This document shows, piece by piece, positions 54,786 through 64,000 of a stretch of 64,000 nucleotides of DNA. Numbering within the stretch: position 1 is the stretch's first letter; every line of letters starts with the position of its first letter. The notes under the pieces are model-generated. The model did no database searches and had not been told where the DNA came from. It was given only the letters and a program-made list of their open reading frames with translations. Origin of the DNA: Gordius sp. MW1 (taxonomy: Eukaryota; Nematomorpha; Gordioida; Gordea; Gordiidae); assembly GCA_964036665.1 (NCBI GenBank), contig OZ038527.1, forward strand, positions 3,348,001 to 3,412,000, written 5' to 3'. The position numbers were made by a program, and so were the translations under genes.

Positions 54786-56765
54786 ACTAGGAGTGGGAGA
54801 AGCTGATTGCGAACAGAAAGAAGGCGGTACAAGTTGATTAAAGGAGGCAAATTTTTAATAAGAGAACTATGGCGGACTGACAATAGATTTGGAGTTCTCC
54901 GAAAGAAAAAAAACTTTTTATAGAAGGAGGTATATTATTTATCAGTAGGCAAAGAAAGTTGAGAAGGAATCAGTTGCAAAAGCAAAGAATGACGTACAAC
55001 GAGTTTGATACCAAACTGGATGAATAAGGTAATTTTTAATTAAGCTATGGCTCAACATCATTTTGAAATTAATAATTCGTCTGAGGGTTCAACATGAAGA
55101 ACGGTTCATTGTTTATTCAGGTATGAAATTAGTACAAAATTTATCTCATAAATGTAAGCTTTAATTACTTGTTACTTGGACTATGCGACCCTTTGAACGT
55201 AAAAAAGGTAATAGGGATGGGTGAATGTCAGTGTAACGCGACGTTTATGATGTATACGAAGCGATGCGAAAATTTAGGACACTAATTTATAAAGTGCATA
55301 TATTTGGCTTTTTTGAAAATGGACCTAATTGAACAAGTTCAAAATAATATATATTTCCTGAGTACCAACTCGCAACATTTGTAATTGACGCTCGAAATTT
55401 TGGCATCGCTTCGCAAGAGAAAATATTTCGCATTTTGCAACACTAAAGATAGATTAAGTTTAAAATATATTCCATTTATAATATTTTATATTCTTGACCA
55501 GTTCCTCCAGGGTGCTTGATGGAAAGGCATCATCGAGAGGAACGACCAGACGTCAATTTTTGACTACAAAAGTTATGAATGTTAAATACAAATTAAGTTT
55601 ATAGGGACTGCTCCAAGCATAGGTGGTAAACAGTCATAAAAAAGATAGTTTGTCAATTGTTGAGTCAAAAATCTAATTGTTATTGTTTAATCCTAAAAAG
55701 TCCAGATTACTGCGAATATTATATAAAACACATAGTGCAAAATTTCTTATGCTCTCATCCATCAAATAAGTTTTAATTACAAAATTGTATTATTAATAAG
55801 TTATTTCTTATGCGCTGAACACAAAGTAATAATAATTAAGTGCAGAATCTATCTAATGCATGAAATTTTTTTTTTAAATATTATAGAGCAAAATGAGATC
55901 CATATTAGTTGAGCGTATTTAAAATGTCAAATCATTGACTAGAATGTTAAATTATTAAACTAAGCTACGCTCAAATGTTTTACCATCTTTTTCAAACCCA
56001 TCAATAATATATGCATTAAATGAATTATAAAATCATCAAGTAAGTGGAATTGACATACGTTTATAATAATTTTAAAATAGTATTTGTTTAAGAACTAATT
56101 AAAATCAACCCTAATACCAATGGTTACATTTAAAATGATGGTTGATTGCTTCAGGTAGAGTTTGGGCTTAAAACTTCGTTCTGGTTGGGTTTATAAATTG
56201 TAAACTCTATAAGAGTCTGAAACGAAAGGGGAATTATAAATTGCCCTATTTGTAAATGTTCGTGCATTCTTTATTAATAGATGATCTCGTACGTAATGTT
56301 TTCATATGATATTTTTTCACTGGACCACATTCTGATAAATTTTGTATCGAATCGTGTCTCGGAAAAAACTATGCTTTGTTTCGTTAAGGTCGGGGTTGAG
56401 TAAAAAACTAAAAATTGGTAGCTTCGGGTTGTAGGATTGACTTTGTAGAACCCTGAACTCGTAAGGGGTTTAATCTGGAATTAAGTATAAATTTAATGAT
56501 CCAATATAAAGGTGATGAGTTTAATTTGTCTAACATTATTCATTTATATCATAACATTTAATTTTCAATTACAAGTTTAGTGAACTGCTTAAATAAACAC
56601 TGCTTTAAAACTCTGCAAATCCATTATTCCACAATTTGAATTTTTTATCATAATTTTCAGGTATATACATAGTTAAAATCCGATATTTATACATATATTA
56701 ATGATACCTAATAGTAAACGTATTTACTACGTGTTCATTAACAACTTCAATTTAACCAATTTAGT
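54786..56765. other. Mostly unassigned; two weak exon candidates and a possible MITE
   Basis: 54943-55028 could be a terminal exon (acceptor TTTATCAG, frame RQRKLRRNQLQKQRMTYNEF ending TKLDE-stop). 55184-55208 (MRPFERKK then donor GTAATA) could be a first exon. Neither has a recognised family. 55229-55446 is flanked by CAGTGTAACGCGA and a TTTTGCAACACTA-type end with internal AAGCGATGCG / CGCATCGCTT-like inverted words, suggesting an old hAT MITE. Confidence 0.3.
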
Positions 56766-57045
56766 GTATTATTCCAACAAACTATTAATGATTGTGGACA
56801 ATTGGTGTACAGTAATCGAGGTTTCGATTCAATTCTTAATAGTTAGTAGAAATTTTTCAATTCATCTTACACAATGTTCGTTGGCTCTCGAAGGCTTTAA
56901 TAACTTTTTAGAATCCTTGGTTGAATGGTGGTCCCTTATTCGATTTATGAAATTTCTTTTACCACATGCTCCCGATCTCGCAAATTTATTACTAATTTTG
57001 CTAGGCCGTTTGCAGTTAAGCATTAAACCAACGCTGCTTTGCATG
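56766..57045 (+). CDS. Candidate internal exon, family not recognised
   Basis: An acceptor (CCAATTTAG) and a donor (ATGAG|GTATTT) bound an open 280-nt interval. It encodes a leucine-rich, helical-looking sequence including LVEWWSLIRFMKFLLPHAPD and LANLLLILLGRLQLSIK. The composition is plausible for a helical-repeat protein. I cannot assign a family. The next coding-looking segment, the PDZ exon, starts 165 bases downstream, but no joining splice is evident. Confidence 0.35.
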
Positions 57046-57210
57046 AGGTATTTAAGGCTAGTGTTAATCCATTGGTATATTTAATAAAAACAAAACCGTA
57101 CGTACAATGTGATAAAATAAGTTTAGTAAAAGTATTTACCAATTTTAATGACTAATTATTTCGTCGTATAAAGGACATATATATACATATCAAAAAGTGT
57201 TGAAACATTT

Positions 57211-57333
57211 ATGAATGAAACGATACATTTGAGTCCCAATGATTTAATTTTTGCGATCCGTTTTAAAGGTTCGGGCCCTTACGGATTTAGAGTAAATGGA
57301 GGGAAAGAAGGTATTCCAATGACCGTTTCTAAA
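57211..57333 (+). CDS. N-terminal half of a PDZ domain (first coding exon, partial gene)
   Basis: ATG at 57211 opens 41 codons reading MNETIHLSPNDLIFAIRFKG then SGPYGFRVNGGKEGIPMTVS and K, followed by a donor (AAA|GTAATT) in phase 0. The F-K-G-S-G-P-Y-G-F-R-V-x-G-G-K carboxylate-binding loop and strand, then P-M-T-V-S-K, are the first half of a PDZ domain of the kind that opens PDZ-LIM/Zasp or synaptopodin-like proteins. PDZ domains bind C-terminal peptides of partner proteins. The second half was not found before the window ends, so the next exon is far away or absent. Confidence 0.65.
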
Positions 57334-57427
57334 GTAATTTGCGTCGATTCTATTATATTGATTATAAAAATTAACTAAATAATGCATAGAATCACAAATA
57401 CATTTAAGTTGCTTTAAATTAACAATA

Positions 57428-57673
57428 TGGAGGGGGTGGTTTTCGTGTTAGAACCCCTCCCATGATTTTCAATTTATATAAATTTTATATTGTACATTTA
57501 ATAAAAATAAATATTTGTTGGAATTTTACTTTTAGTATTTTATTATTTTTACGCTATTGTCATTTTAAACTTTAAGGGGAAAAAACATTTTTCATCCAAA
57601 CTAGTAGTTACAAAAAAAACTTTACCTTGAAAATTTTATAACCCCCCCCCCCCTCTTGAGGAAATCTTAGTTA
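57428..57673. mobile_element. Short relative of the 30.5 kb hAT transposon
   Basis: The right part (AATTTTACTTTTAGTATTTT, ATTATTTTTACGCTAT, TTTAAACTTT) aligns with the 3' end of 30518-33797. The left part AGAACCCCTCCCATGA resembles its ACACTACCCATGA. GGAGGGGGTGG and a long C-run replace the usual termini. About 245 bp, no coding sequence. Confidence 0.65.
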
Positions 57674-58170
57674 TATTAAAGGTTATAGTATTACTTTGGG
57701 CCAAATTAAACTATCAAATTTCGCACCCATTTTATTTGGGAATGGAGGGAAATGGGGCCCAAGAATATCATATACTAAAAATTGTATTGTCGAAGCAGTC
57801 ACTTTAATTTTATAATATAACGGGTCGAGTAAGTGTTTTTTCTCCATCATAAGTCGTCACATATTTTAACCTTTACCTTAAAGAGGTAGAAAGTCTTGTT
57901 TTCCCCGAACACCAAGGGACATGATTTAATATCTTCCATAATTCCCAAAATACTGATATTATTTTATCCATAGTCCTACTCCAACTACGCTCAATATTAG
58001 CCTCAAATTTCGCAACAGTGGCCTAACTAACCAACGGAAATTTTTTTTTCAGCATGTGTAATTTCTTTTCGCTCTCAAACTTCTCCTGAACTACCTTTTG
58101 AAGTTCATATAAGTATTATGTTCTTAAATCCTAGATATTCCCTTTTCGTTTACCTTCGACTTACACATGA
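57674..58170. other. Intergenic, no gene seen
   Basis: AT-rich; nothing recognised. Confidence 0.45.
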
Positions 58171-59135
58171 GTAAGCGAAACTAGAGGCCTGAAACGGGAC
58201 TCTTTTGGTTAATGAGCCAGCTCTTTGATATTTAAAAGCTCCGGCCCGATCCCGACCCCTCAAAATAAGAAAAGATAGACCCGCCCCGCTAAATTTTTTA
58301 TCTTGCTTTAGATTGTACTTTTTTAAAATATTCAAACGATATGTATATTATATGTTAATAATACCTTTATCAACATACTGAATTAGCTTACTCTAATGTT
58401 TATATCTTTTTAAAGAGTATCTTATGGGTCTCATGCTCATTGATAAATAGTATCTTATTAATATTTATCAAATTAAATGCGCGTTGAAATATTGATGGTA
58501 AATTAGTAGAGCCCGTAAGATGGATTTCTTAGGCCTGGCCCCGGCCCAAGTCCGAAGTCTCAATTTATAATTTTCCCGACCCAAGCCTGGGCTCGGCCCG
58601 ATTTATTGAATAAAAACCTTTATGGAAATTTTACAACTGAAAATTATTTTACCGCAATTATTTATATTTTAAAACAAGGATAAATTAGGCATAAAGAATT
58701 TATTTTTTATTACTAATTCAACTAATAATTTTAACTTAATAACCGTATTTATAAAAATAAATTTATTTAACAATTTAAAATTAAGCACTTTAAATTAATT
58801 TGGGCCAGGTTGGGCTTCGGGCGGCCCATGAAATGCTTTATGAGTGACGAGGGATGTGCAATTTTGTTTTCATTATTAATTTAGGTAACATCAATTAAAA
58901 ATTAATCAAAAAACATTAACAAACCTATGTTTATACTATATAATACACAAAAAAATCTAAATGATTTTATAATAGGCTTTCAGCTGATCCTACTTATATC
59001 AAGGCCCGACCCGAGCCCGCTATGTTATATTACAACCCGTCTTGATCCGGCCCTTTGATTTTTTTTATTGCAGTAGCCCGTTCAGGAGCAGTCCTCGGAC
59101 CGTTAGGCCTTTCCGCGGGTTGGGTCAGGCCGTGC
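58171..59135. mobile_element. Nested relics of GC-repeat hAT-like elements
   Basis: The left outer end has CCGGCCCGATCCCGACCCC (58241-58260). The right outer end has AAGGCCCGACCCGAGCCCGC (59000-59020) and finishes GGGTCAGGCCGTGCAGGTCT. Inside, about 58508-58842, another pair (AGAGCCCGTAAG ... CTGGCCCCGGCCCAAGTCCG; GGGCTTCGGGCGGCCCATG) marks a second, smaller element. The bodies are AT-rich and non-coding. Confidence 0.6.
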
Positions 59136-59210
59136 AGGTCTTTAAGCGAAATTGCCAGCATTAAAATAAAATTATATTTATAGTAAATAGTGTATATAGT
59201 TAACTAAATA

Positions 59211-59910
59211 AATTTAGCCTTTGGCCAGGGTCAGGAGGTAAGCAACGATCCTTAATTTGCAGGGAATTATTTGGAAGTTCCGCAGTCATTCGTTATAAAG
59301 CAACAACCTAGACAAATTGGCCAAAGAAAATCACAAAGAAGCACATATTAATAGAATCAGAATTTTGGCCTTTGGTCGGGGTCAGATAAAGTAGAAATAA
59401 GTAACGGGCTTCATTAATTTTCAGGGAATCATTTAGCCAGTTTCGCAATCATCCGTTATAAAGCAACAGCCTAAACAAATTTGCAAAAGAAAATCACAAA
59501 GCAGAAAATATAAATTGAAATTAACCAGAATTTCGGCCTTTGGCCGGGGACAGATAAAGTAGAAGTAAGCAACGGTCCTTTAATTTGCAGGGATTGCCAG
59601 TTTCGCAATTATCCGATATATAACAACAACATAGACAAGTTGCTCAAAGAAATTTCATAAAAGGTAATCAGTCGGGAACAAAAACAATTATTGAATTTGG
59701 GCTAGGGCGAGGGATAAAAAATTAAAGTCAATCAGCAGTCATTAGCTAGTGTATTTGCGGGAGAATTAAAAGTATTTTACGGAAGCATAAGTCTACAGCC
59801 ATTAAAACCCCGTTTAAGTTTCCAGAGCAATTATTGAAAATTACAAGTTGGACAGGACCGACGGACAACGGACAACCAAATGCGAGCCATTAAATTGCAT
59901 AGCAATTAAT
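59211..59910 (+). mobile_element. Helentron-like short element with three core units (pearl/DINE-type)
   Basis: Three imperfect ~150-bp core units start at about 59213, 59362 and 59532 (each with GGCCTTTGGCCGGGG-like start and AGCAACAACCTAGACAA). They are followed by a conserved single-copy tail (GGAAGCATAAGTCTACAG ... CAATTATTGAAAATTACAAG), a GGACAGGACCGACGGACAAC tract and the terminal palindrome AAATTGCATAGCAATTAAT. Core repeats, then an ACGG-type microsatellite, then a terminal hairpin is the layout of pearl, mini-me and DINE elements, which are non-autonomous Helentron relatives. No protein is encoded. Confidence 0.65.
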
Positions 59911-60707
59911 ATTGAAAACCACCCTTTGGTATGACTATAAATCGTCGATCAGGACTTTAATCAGCGCTTTATTATTTAATTAATTTAAAGAGCATTTGAC
60001 TTACTAATAAGATTAATAGATATGCAATTTTCAATATGTCGCTGTAGAGATGATTTTTTTTCAATTAAACATGGACAAATAAATATAAGTCTAATTTTTT
60101 ATAATTCTAAAGATTATATACATTTTTTTTAATTCTAAATCGTTTAAAATGCAATTGTTAGGACATAGCTCGTTTTTAAATTTTGTTTGTTTTTAATGTG
60201 ACTAAAAATCGTAAGAACCTAAAGTCCAAACATTATAAATTTAAAATTTAATAATATTAAATAGCGAGTATAAAATCTGTTTAAATCTTTATACTCTGAA
60301 ATTAACTATAAATATAAAGACATACTTAAAAGGGGCAATAAAAACCTATGTAGATAAAAATTAAAAAGTGACATTATCTTAAGAAAAAATCGCATATGTA
60401 TTATCTTTAACTTCATACCATACCTGAACTTAGTTTGCAGAAGTGGCAGCTCCAACGTTAAAAAAATGCTTTATTTTAAAATATATTAAATGCTATTATA
60501 GACAAGCGTTATGAATTTTCTTTGTTAATTTTTGCTATTTATAGTTAAAGAGGATATATGTTTTGGGTTTTTACCAGAGGTATAGTTTTAACGCGAAAAA
60601 GACATAATGGAAAAAAATAAATTTTAAATTTTGAGCCAAAAGATAAACATTCTGATTCTACCAGAGTATTTAGAGCTAACCACCACAATGTTCAAAATTA
60701 AATAATT
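59911..60707. other. Intergenic, no gene seen
   Basis: AT-rich; nothing recognised. Confidence 0.45.
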
Positions 60708-60878
60708 CATGGGCCTAGCTAGCTAGATTTAGAGGGGGGCAATAATGATTTAGGGAGGGGCAAAATGATCATTTTTTGAAATTTTAGCCATAATTTTAAT
60801 AAATTTCAACAAATTTTTGGATAGGGGGGGGGCAGCCGCCCCTCTCTACCCCCCCCCTCCTCCTTGGCTACGCCCATG
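60708..60878. mobile_element. CATGGGCGTAGCCAG-family MITE
   Basis: CATGGGCCTAGCTAG start, TTGGCTACGCCCATG end, GGGGGGGCAGCCGCCCC palindrome. TAATT lies on both flanks. Confidence 0.82.
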
Positions 60879-63623
60879 TAATTTTTTCTCTGCCTAAAAT
60901 TTCATAATTTTACTAGCATGTTGCCAAATTTTGTCGAAGATCTCATGGTAAAAAACAATTTTGCTACTGAACGTGATTAACCAGTTATAAGTAATTATCG
61001 AGTTTAATAAATTAGAAATAGATAGATTTCAATTACCTAGCAATTAATAATATGATTTATTGAACCGTCTAAGGATAGAAATATGTACCATAAAGCGGTT
61101 CGCTACTTTTCCATAATTGATTGCTAGGTAGGAGTAAAACTATTAAATTACCGAAAACTAACAGAGTCTAATTGTAATTTTAAACCTATTGCCTATTGAA
61201 AATGAGGATAGCTTAGCCCTGATCTCATATAATGTAACACCACTGCTCTATATAAATATAGATATTAAATATCGCGAAATTTAGATTGTTGCCCAACAAA
61301 ACTTATTTTTTAATATAGAAAAGTGATGAAAACTAGGAAATAAAAAAACAATTCTATGAATACAAAGTGTATCAATTTAATCAAATTTTGAACGAATAGA
61401 ATTTGAGTTTAGAAAGATTGAAACAGATAGAGGCAACAGGTAACAAATATAATCTTGTCACCGCTTGAGCTTTTTTTTGATTAAAAGTCAAGACCCTATC
61501 AAAAATAATCAGATCTTTTTCCAGAATTTTATATTAAGGTTTCTAGTGTTTGATATTAAATTAATAAACTATACCTTTATACCAAAATTTTTTATAATAT
61601 AAGGTATCCATTTCCATACTACTAAAAACGTTTTATTCAAAATCTGTTCGAGTTTGCGAGTTTTTCAAAAAATGTGCTATCCTTAACTGCTAATAAAATG
61701 AGGTTTTTAAAATTGACCTAATGCCCTAAAATGCTTTAAAATATTCGATCGACGTTTTTTTTATTTTGATACGATTTGTGATAATAAGTTATTTAGGAAT
61801 TATTCAAAGTAAAATCTATAGTTTGATTTAATTATTTGTTATAAAATCCCATATGGCTTTTAAGTTACTAGCTTAGCCAAATTCTTCCAAAATAAATAAT
61901 AATTAACCCTATTCCTCTAAATTCCATAGTTGATTAATGTGGAAGGCATATAGGCACTATATCTAAAACAAGGGCGATATATGGTCTTTTTAATAAACGA
62001 CCCAATTGAAGGGATTGCTGATTTATTAAAATATTCATTATAAAAACTGTTTGTAGGATCAAAGGTAGGCGAAAAGAATATTGTAGTTCTGGGGTATAGT
62101 AAATGAGTACAGCTGTTGAGGCCTTATCATACATGGCCTGTTTCAATATGTGAAACATCGTACCGTATAGAGCTAACGTTCATCGTAAAACCACAAGTAA
62201 CAGCCTAATCCCTCCTAGTTTAAATTCAGCTTGAAATCATCTCTATAAAGCTTAGTCTATGGGGCACATTAAACCTAGTCGGCATCTACACAATGTATAT
62301 TATTATCAACATGCTTATTGGTCATGGACATTAATCTTTAAGGATATTAAGAAATAAAATATTATTGGTTTGGGGGTTTTAACGGACTAAAAAAGCTATA
62401 TAACTTTTACCTTGTAAAAAATATCAGTACACATGGCTTATAAAGTAAAGAGTACTTACTTGTTTATGTATAATAAACTTTATCAGTGGCCATTTCACAC
62501 CCCTCTACATGAAACTTTGTGATCTTTTGAAGACTCATATCGCAATTTTTGTGCGATGGAAATATTCTGCTAAATTTTTAAATTTTATTAATCCCCCCTC
62601 ATTCATTGTTCTAATGTTTGAAACACTGCGAGCCAATTGCATAGCAATTAATAACACGTTCAAATATCGAGATTTTGGGGATTATTGATTCTCTGTACGA
62701 GAAGACGTCCCAATTTTTTAGACTTGTATCGTTCAAGTGCCTATTTATTCTGGTCTCTTTCTCTCGATAAGCATATAAAAGCTAACAAAAGAATTTGACA
62801 ACTATTTAAAACGTCATTTATTAATTAGTATTACAAACAGATAACGGAATCAAAAATTATAAGGCCCCCAAATTCTTAAAAGAGTAAAGACAGGGGAAAA
62901 TTTTTGCTTCAAAATAACCTCGCGCCCAAATTTTAGGGGCATGACCCAACTAGATTACTATACTGTTAATTAGCTTTGCACGTTTTTCTGGGGTTTTCAC
63001 GAGCTCTGCTCTCTGCACCCCTAACTAGAAAAATTCTACAGTGCTGTACAGATAAAAGAAGCGGGCGAGGGCCCTAATGAAAATTATTCCCTGATATATT
63101 GATTACATAGCTAATCATGCGCGTGTGTTTATTAATATAAGCTATTTTTTCGAAAACACAATAAAAAAGATGCGAATTTTTAAACACTTAACAATAAACA
63201 CAAAGTAATTTAAAGTATCGAGCACAAGTGCTAAATAAGGTTGACAAATCAAATCCACCACCGATTATTATTAAATTCAATTGTATCACCCATCACCAAA
63301 CACCTAATCAACAGGTTTAATGTGATTTTAATATATTTATTTTGCTAATTTACATCGAATTAAATAATAGATTTGGTTATACGAATTTTTTAACCTCTAT
63401 TTTATTGTTAAAATTGAGAATGTTATTGTTCCTATTTTTTTGGCCCGTAATTACAATTGTAGCCTTATAAAAAAATGACTATTGAATTACAAATATTACA
63501 ATTATTATTTTTTAATGTTTAAAATATGTTATAATGCAATAGTCTTTTCAACCATTTTGGTTTATTTATATTATCTAATTCTGTTAAAGGGCTAGATTTA
63601 ATCATACGGACATTGCATATTGA
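60879..63623. other. Intergenic; one Helentron-like terminal fragment
   Basis: No exon recognised on either strand. GCGAGCCAATTGCATAGCAATTAATAAC at about 62628-62655, seen as GCGAGCC then AATTGCATAGCAATTAAT, is the end of the dispersed palindrome family without its body. Confidence 0.45.
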
Positions 63624-63796
63624 CATGGGCGCAGTCAAGGGGGAGGGGCGCCCCCCCCCCCTAAATAAAAAAAATATTTTTTTAAATGCAAAAACCCTTA
63701 ATAATTAAAAAAAATTATGTTTTGCCCCCCCCCCCCCCCAATTGAACTTTTAAACGTTTCGCCCCCCCCCTGATCCAAAACCTGGATACGCCCATG
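63624..63796. mobile_element. MITE, GTTTTGGATT subfamily, both ends present
   Basis: CATGGGCGCAGTCAAGG start and CCTGGATACGCCCATG end. Flanks CATATTGA and CATATAGA match at 7 of 8. Three long C-runs, ACTTTTAAACGTTTCGCCCC and ATCCAAAACC mark it as the same subfamily as 6698-6840, in the opposite orientation. Confidence 0.82.
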
Positions 63797-64000
63797 CATA
63801 TAGATTTACTTTTTGTGATAATATCCTCATAATAACTATTAATAAATTGAATGTATGGGGTTATAATTTAGTGGCAACTTTTGTTAGTTTGGATATAATT
63901 AGATTGAAGTTGCAAAGTATTTTTTAGACAGGTTTCCGACGGTATTCTGAGAATTGCTAACGAAAATCTCTAAATTTTTGTTTTGACTGAAAGCTAATAG
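63797..64000. other. AT-rich sequence to window end
   Basis: Nothing recognised. Confidence 0.4.

Noticed and set aside
56862..57044. 60-codon minus-strand frame antisense to the 56766-57045 exon candidate
   Set aside because: No acceptor or donor bounds it and the composition is less protein-like than the plus-strand reading.
1..64000. tRNA, rRNA and other structured RNA genes
   Set aside because: Read by eye on both strands; no cloverleaf with A/B boxes or rRNA core was recognised. A covariance-model scan would be decisive.

Overview
This is an AT-rich animal nuclear sequence with short GT-AG introns (many 31-60 nt), long introns loaded with repeats, and no prokaryotic or organellar signal. 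The host genes recognisable here are complexin, a TYW2-type tRNA-wybutosine enzyme, and an Ig+EGF secreted ligand resembling Vein/neuregulin. Together they suggest an arthropod, possibly a crustacean or non-dipteran hexapod. I cannot name the species. All exon models were assembled by hand from splice phases and family motifs. Transposon ends were placed by matching terminal inverted repeats (TIRs) and target-site duplications (TSDs).

Layout. 1-71: possible C-terminal exon of a + strand gene. 1415-2139: relic hAT element with a transposase C-terminus. 2325-8683 (-): a complete four-coding-exon complexin gene ending in a CAAX-like motif, with repeats in its 5.4 kb first intron. 8684-12400: complexin upstream region and MITEs. 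12430-13960: decayed non-LTR retrotransposon. 15420-20604 (-): TYW2 gene with a repeat-filled 3.4 kb intron and one candidate extra exon. 20756-24229: nested GC-repeat elements and a deleted Ty3/gypsy element. 24613-25852: a hAT element with perfect 8-bp TSD and G-rich ends. 26842-28981: a Mutator-like element bounded by inverted arrays of TGCTCAGTA. 30369-34443: a hAT-like element with a perfect TSD, inside which sits a second hAT element carrying an apparently intact nine-exon, 828-codon transposase. 39565-48610 (+): five-exon Vein/neuregulin-like gene. 49213-50520: internally deleted copy of the 30.5 kb transposon with a perfect TSD. 51558-54785: tandem-repeat block. 56766-57333: candidate exons, one coding the start of a PDZ domain. 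57428-64000: further MITEs, GC-repeat relics and a Helentron-like (pearl/DINE-type) repeat.

How the parts fit together. The host genes are unrelated: synaptic fusion clamp, tRNA modification, growth-factor ligand. The dominant theme is hAT biology. There is one apparently intact transposase, a deletion derivative of it 18 kb away, a third shrunken relative at 57.4 kb, and about 18 MITEs whose TIR (CATGGGCGTAGCCAG) resembles that element's TIR (CATTGGCGTATACAAGG) and which often show 8-bp TSDs. Separately, several element families share an unusual design in which both ends are packed with short GC-rich direct repeats inside an AT-rich body.
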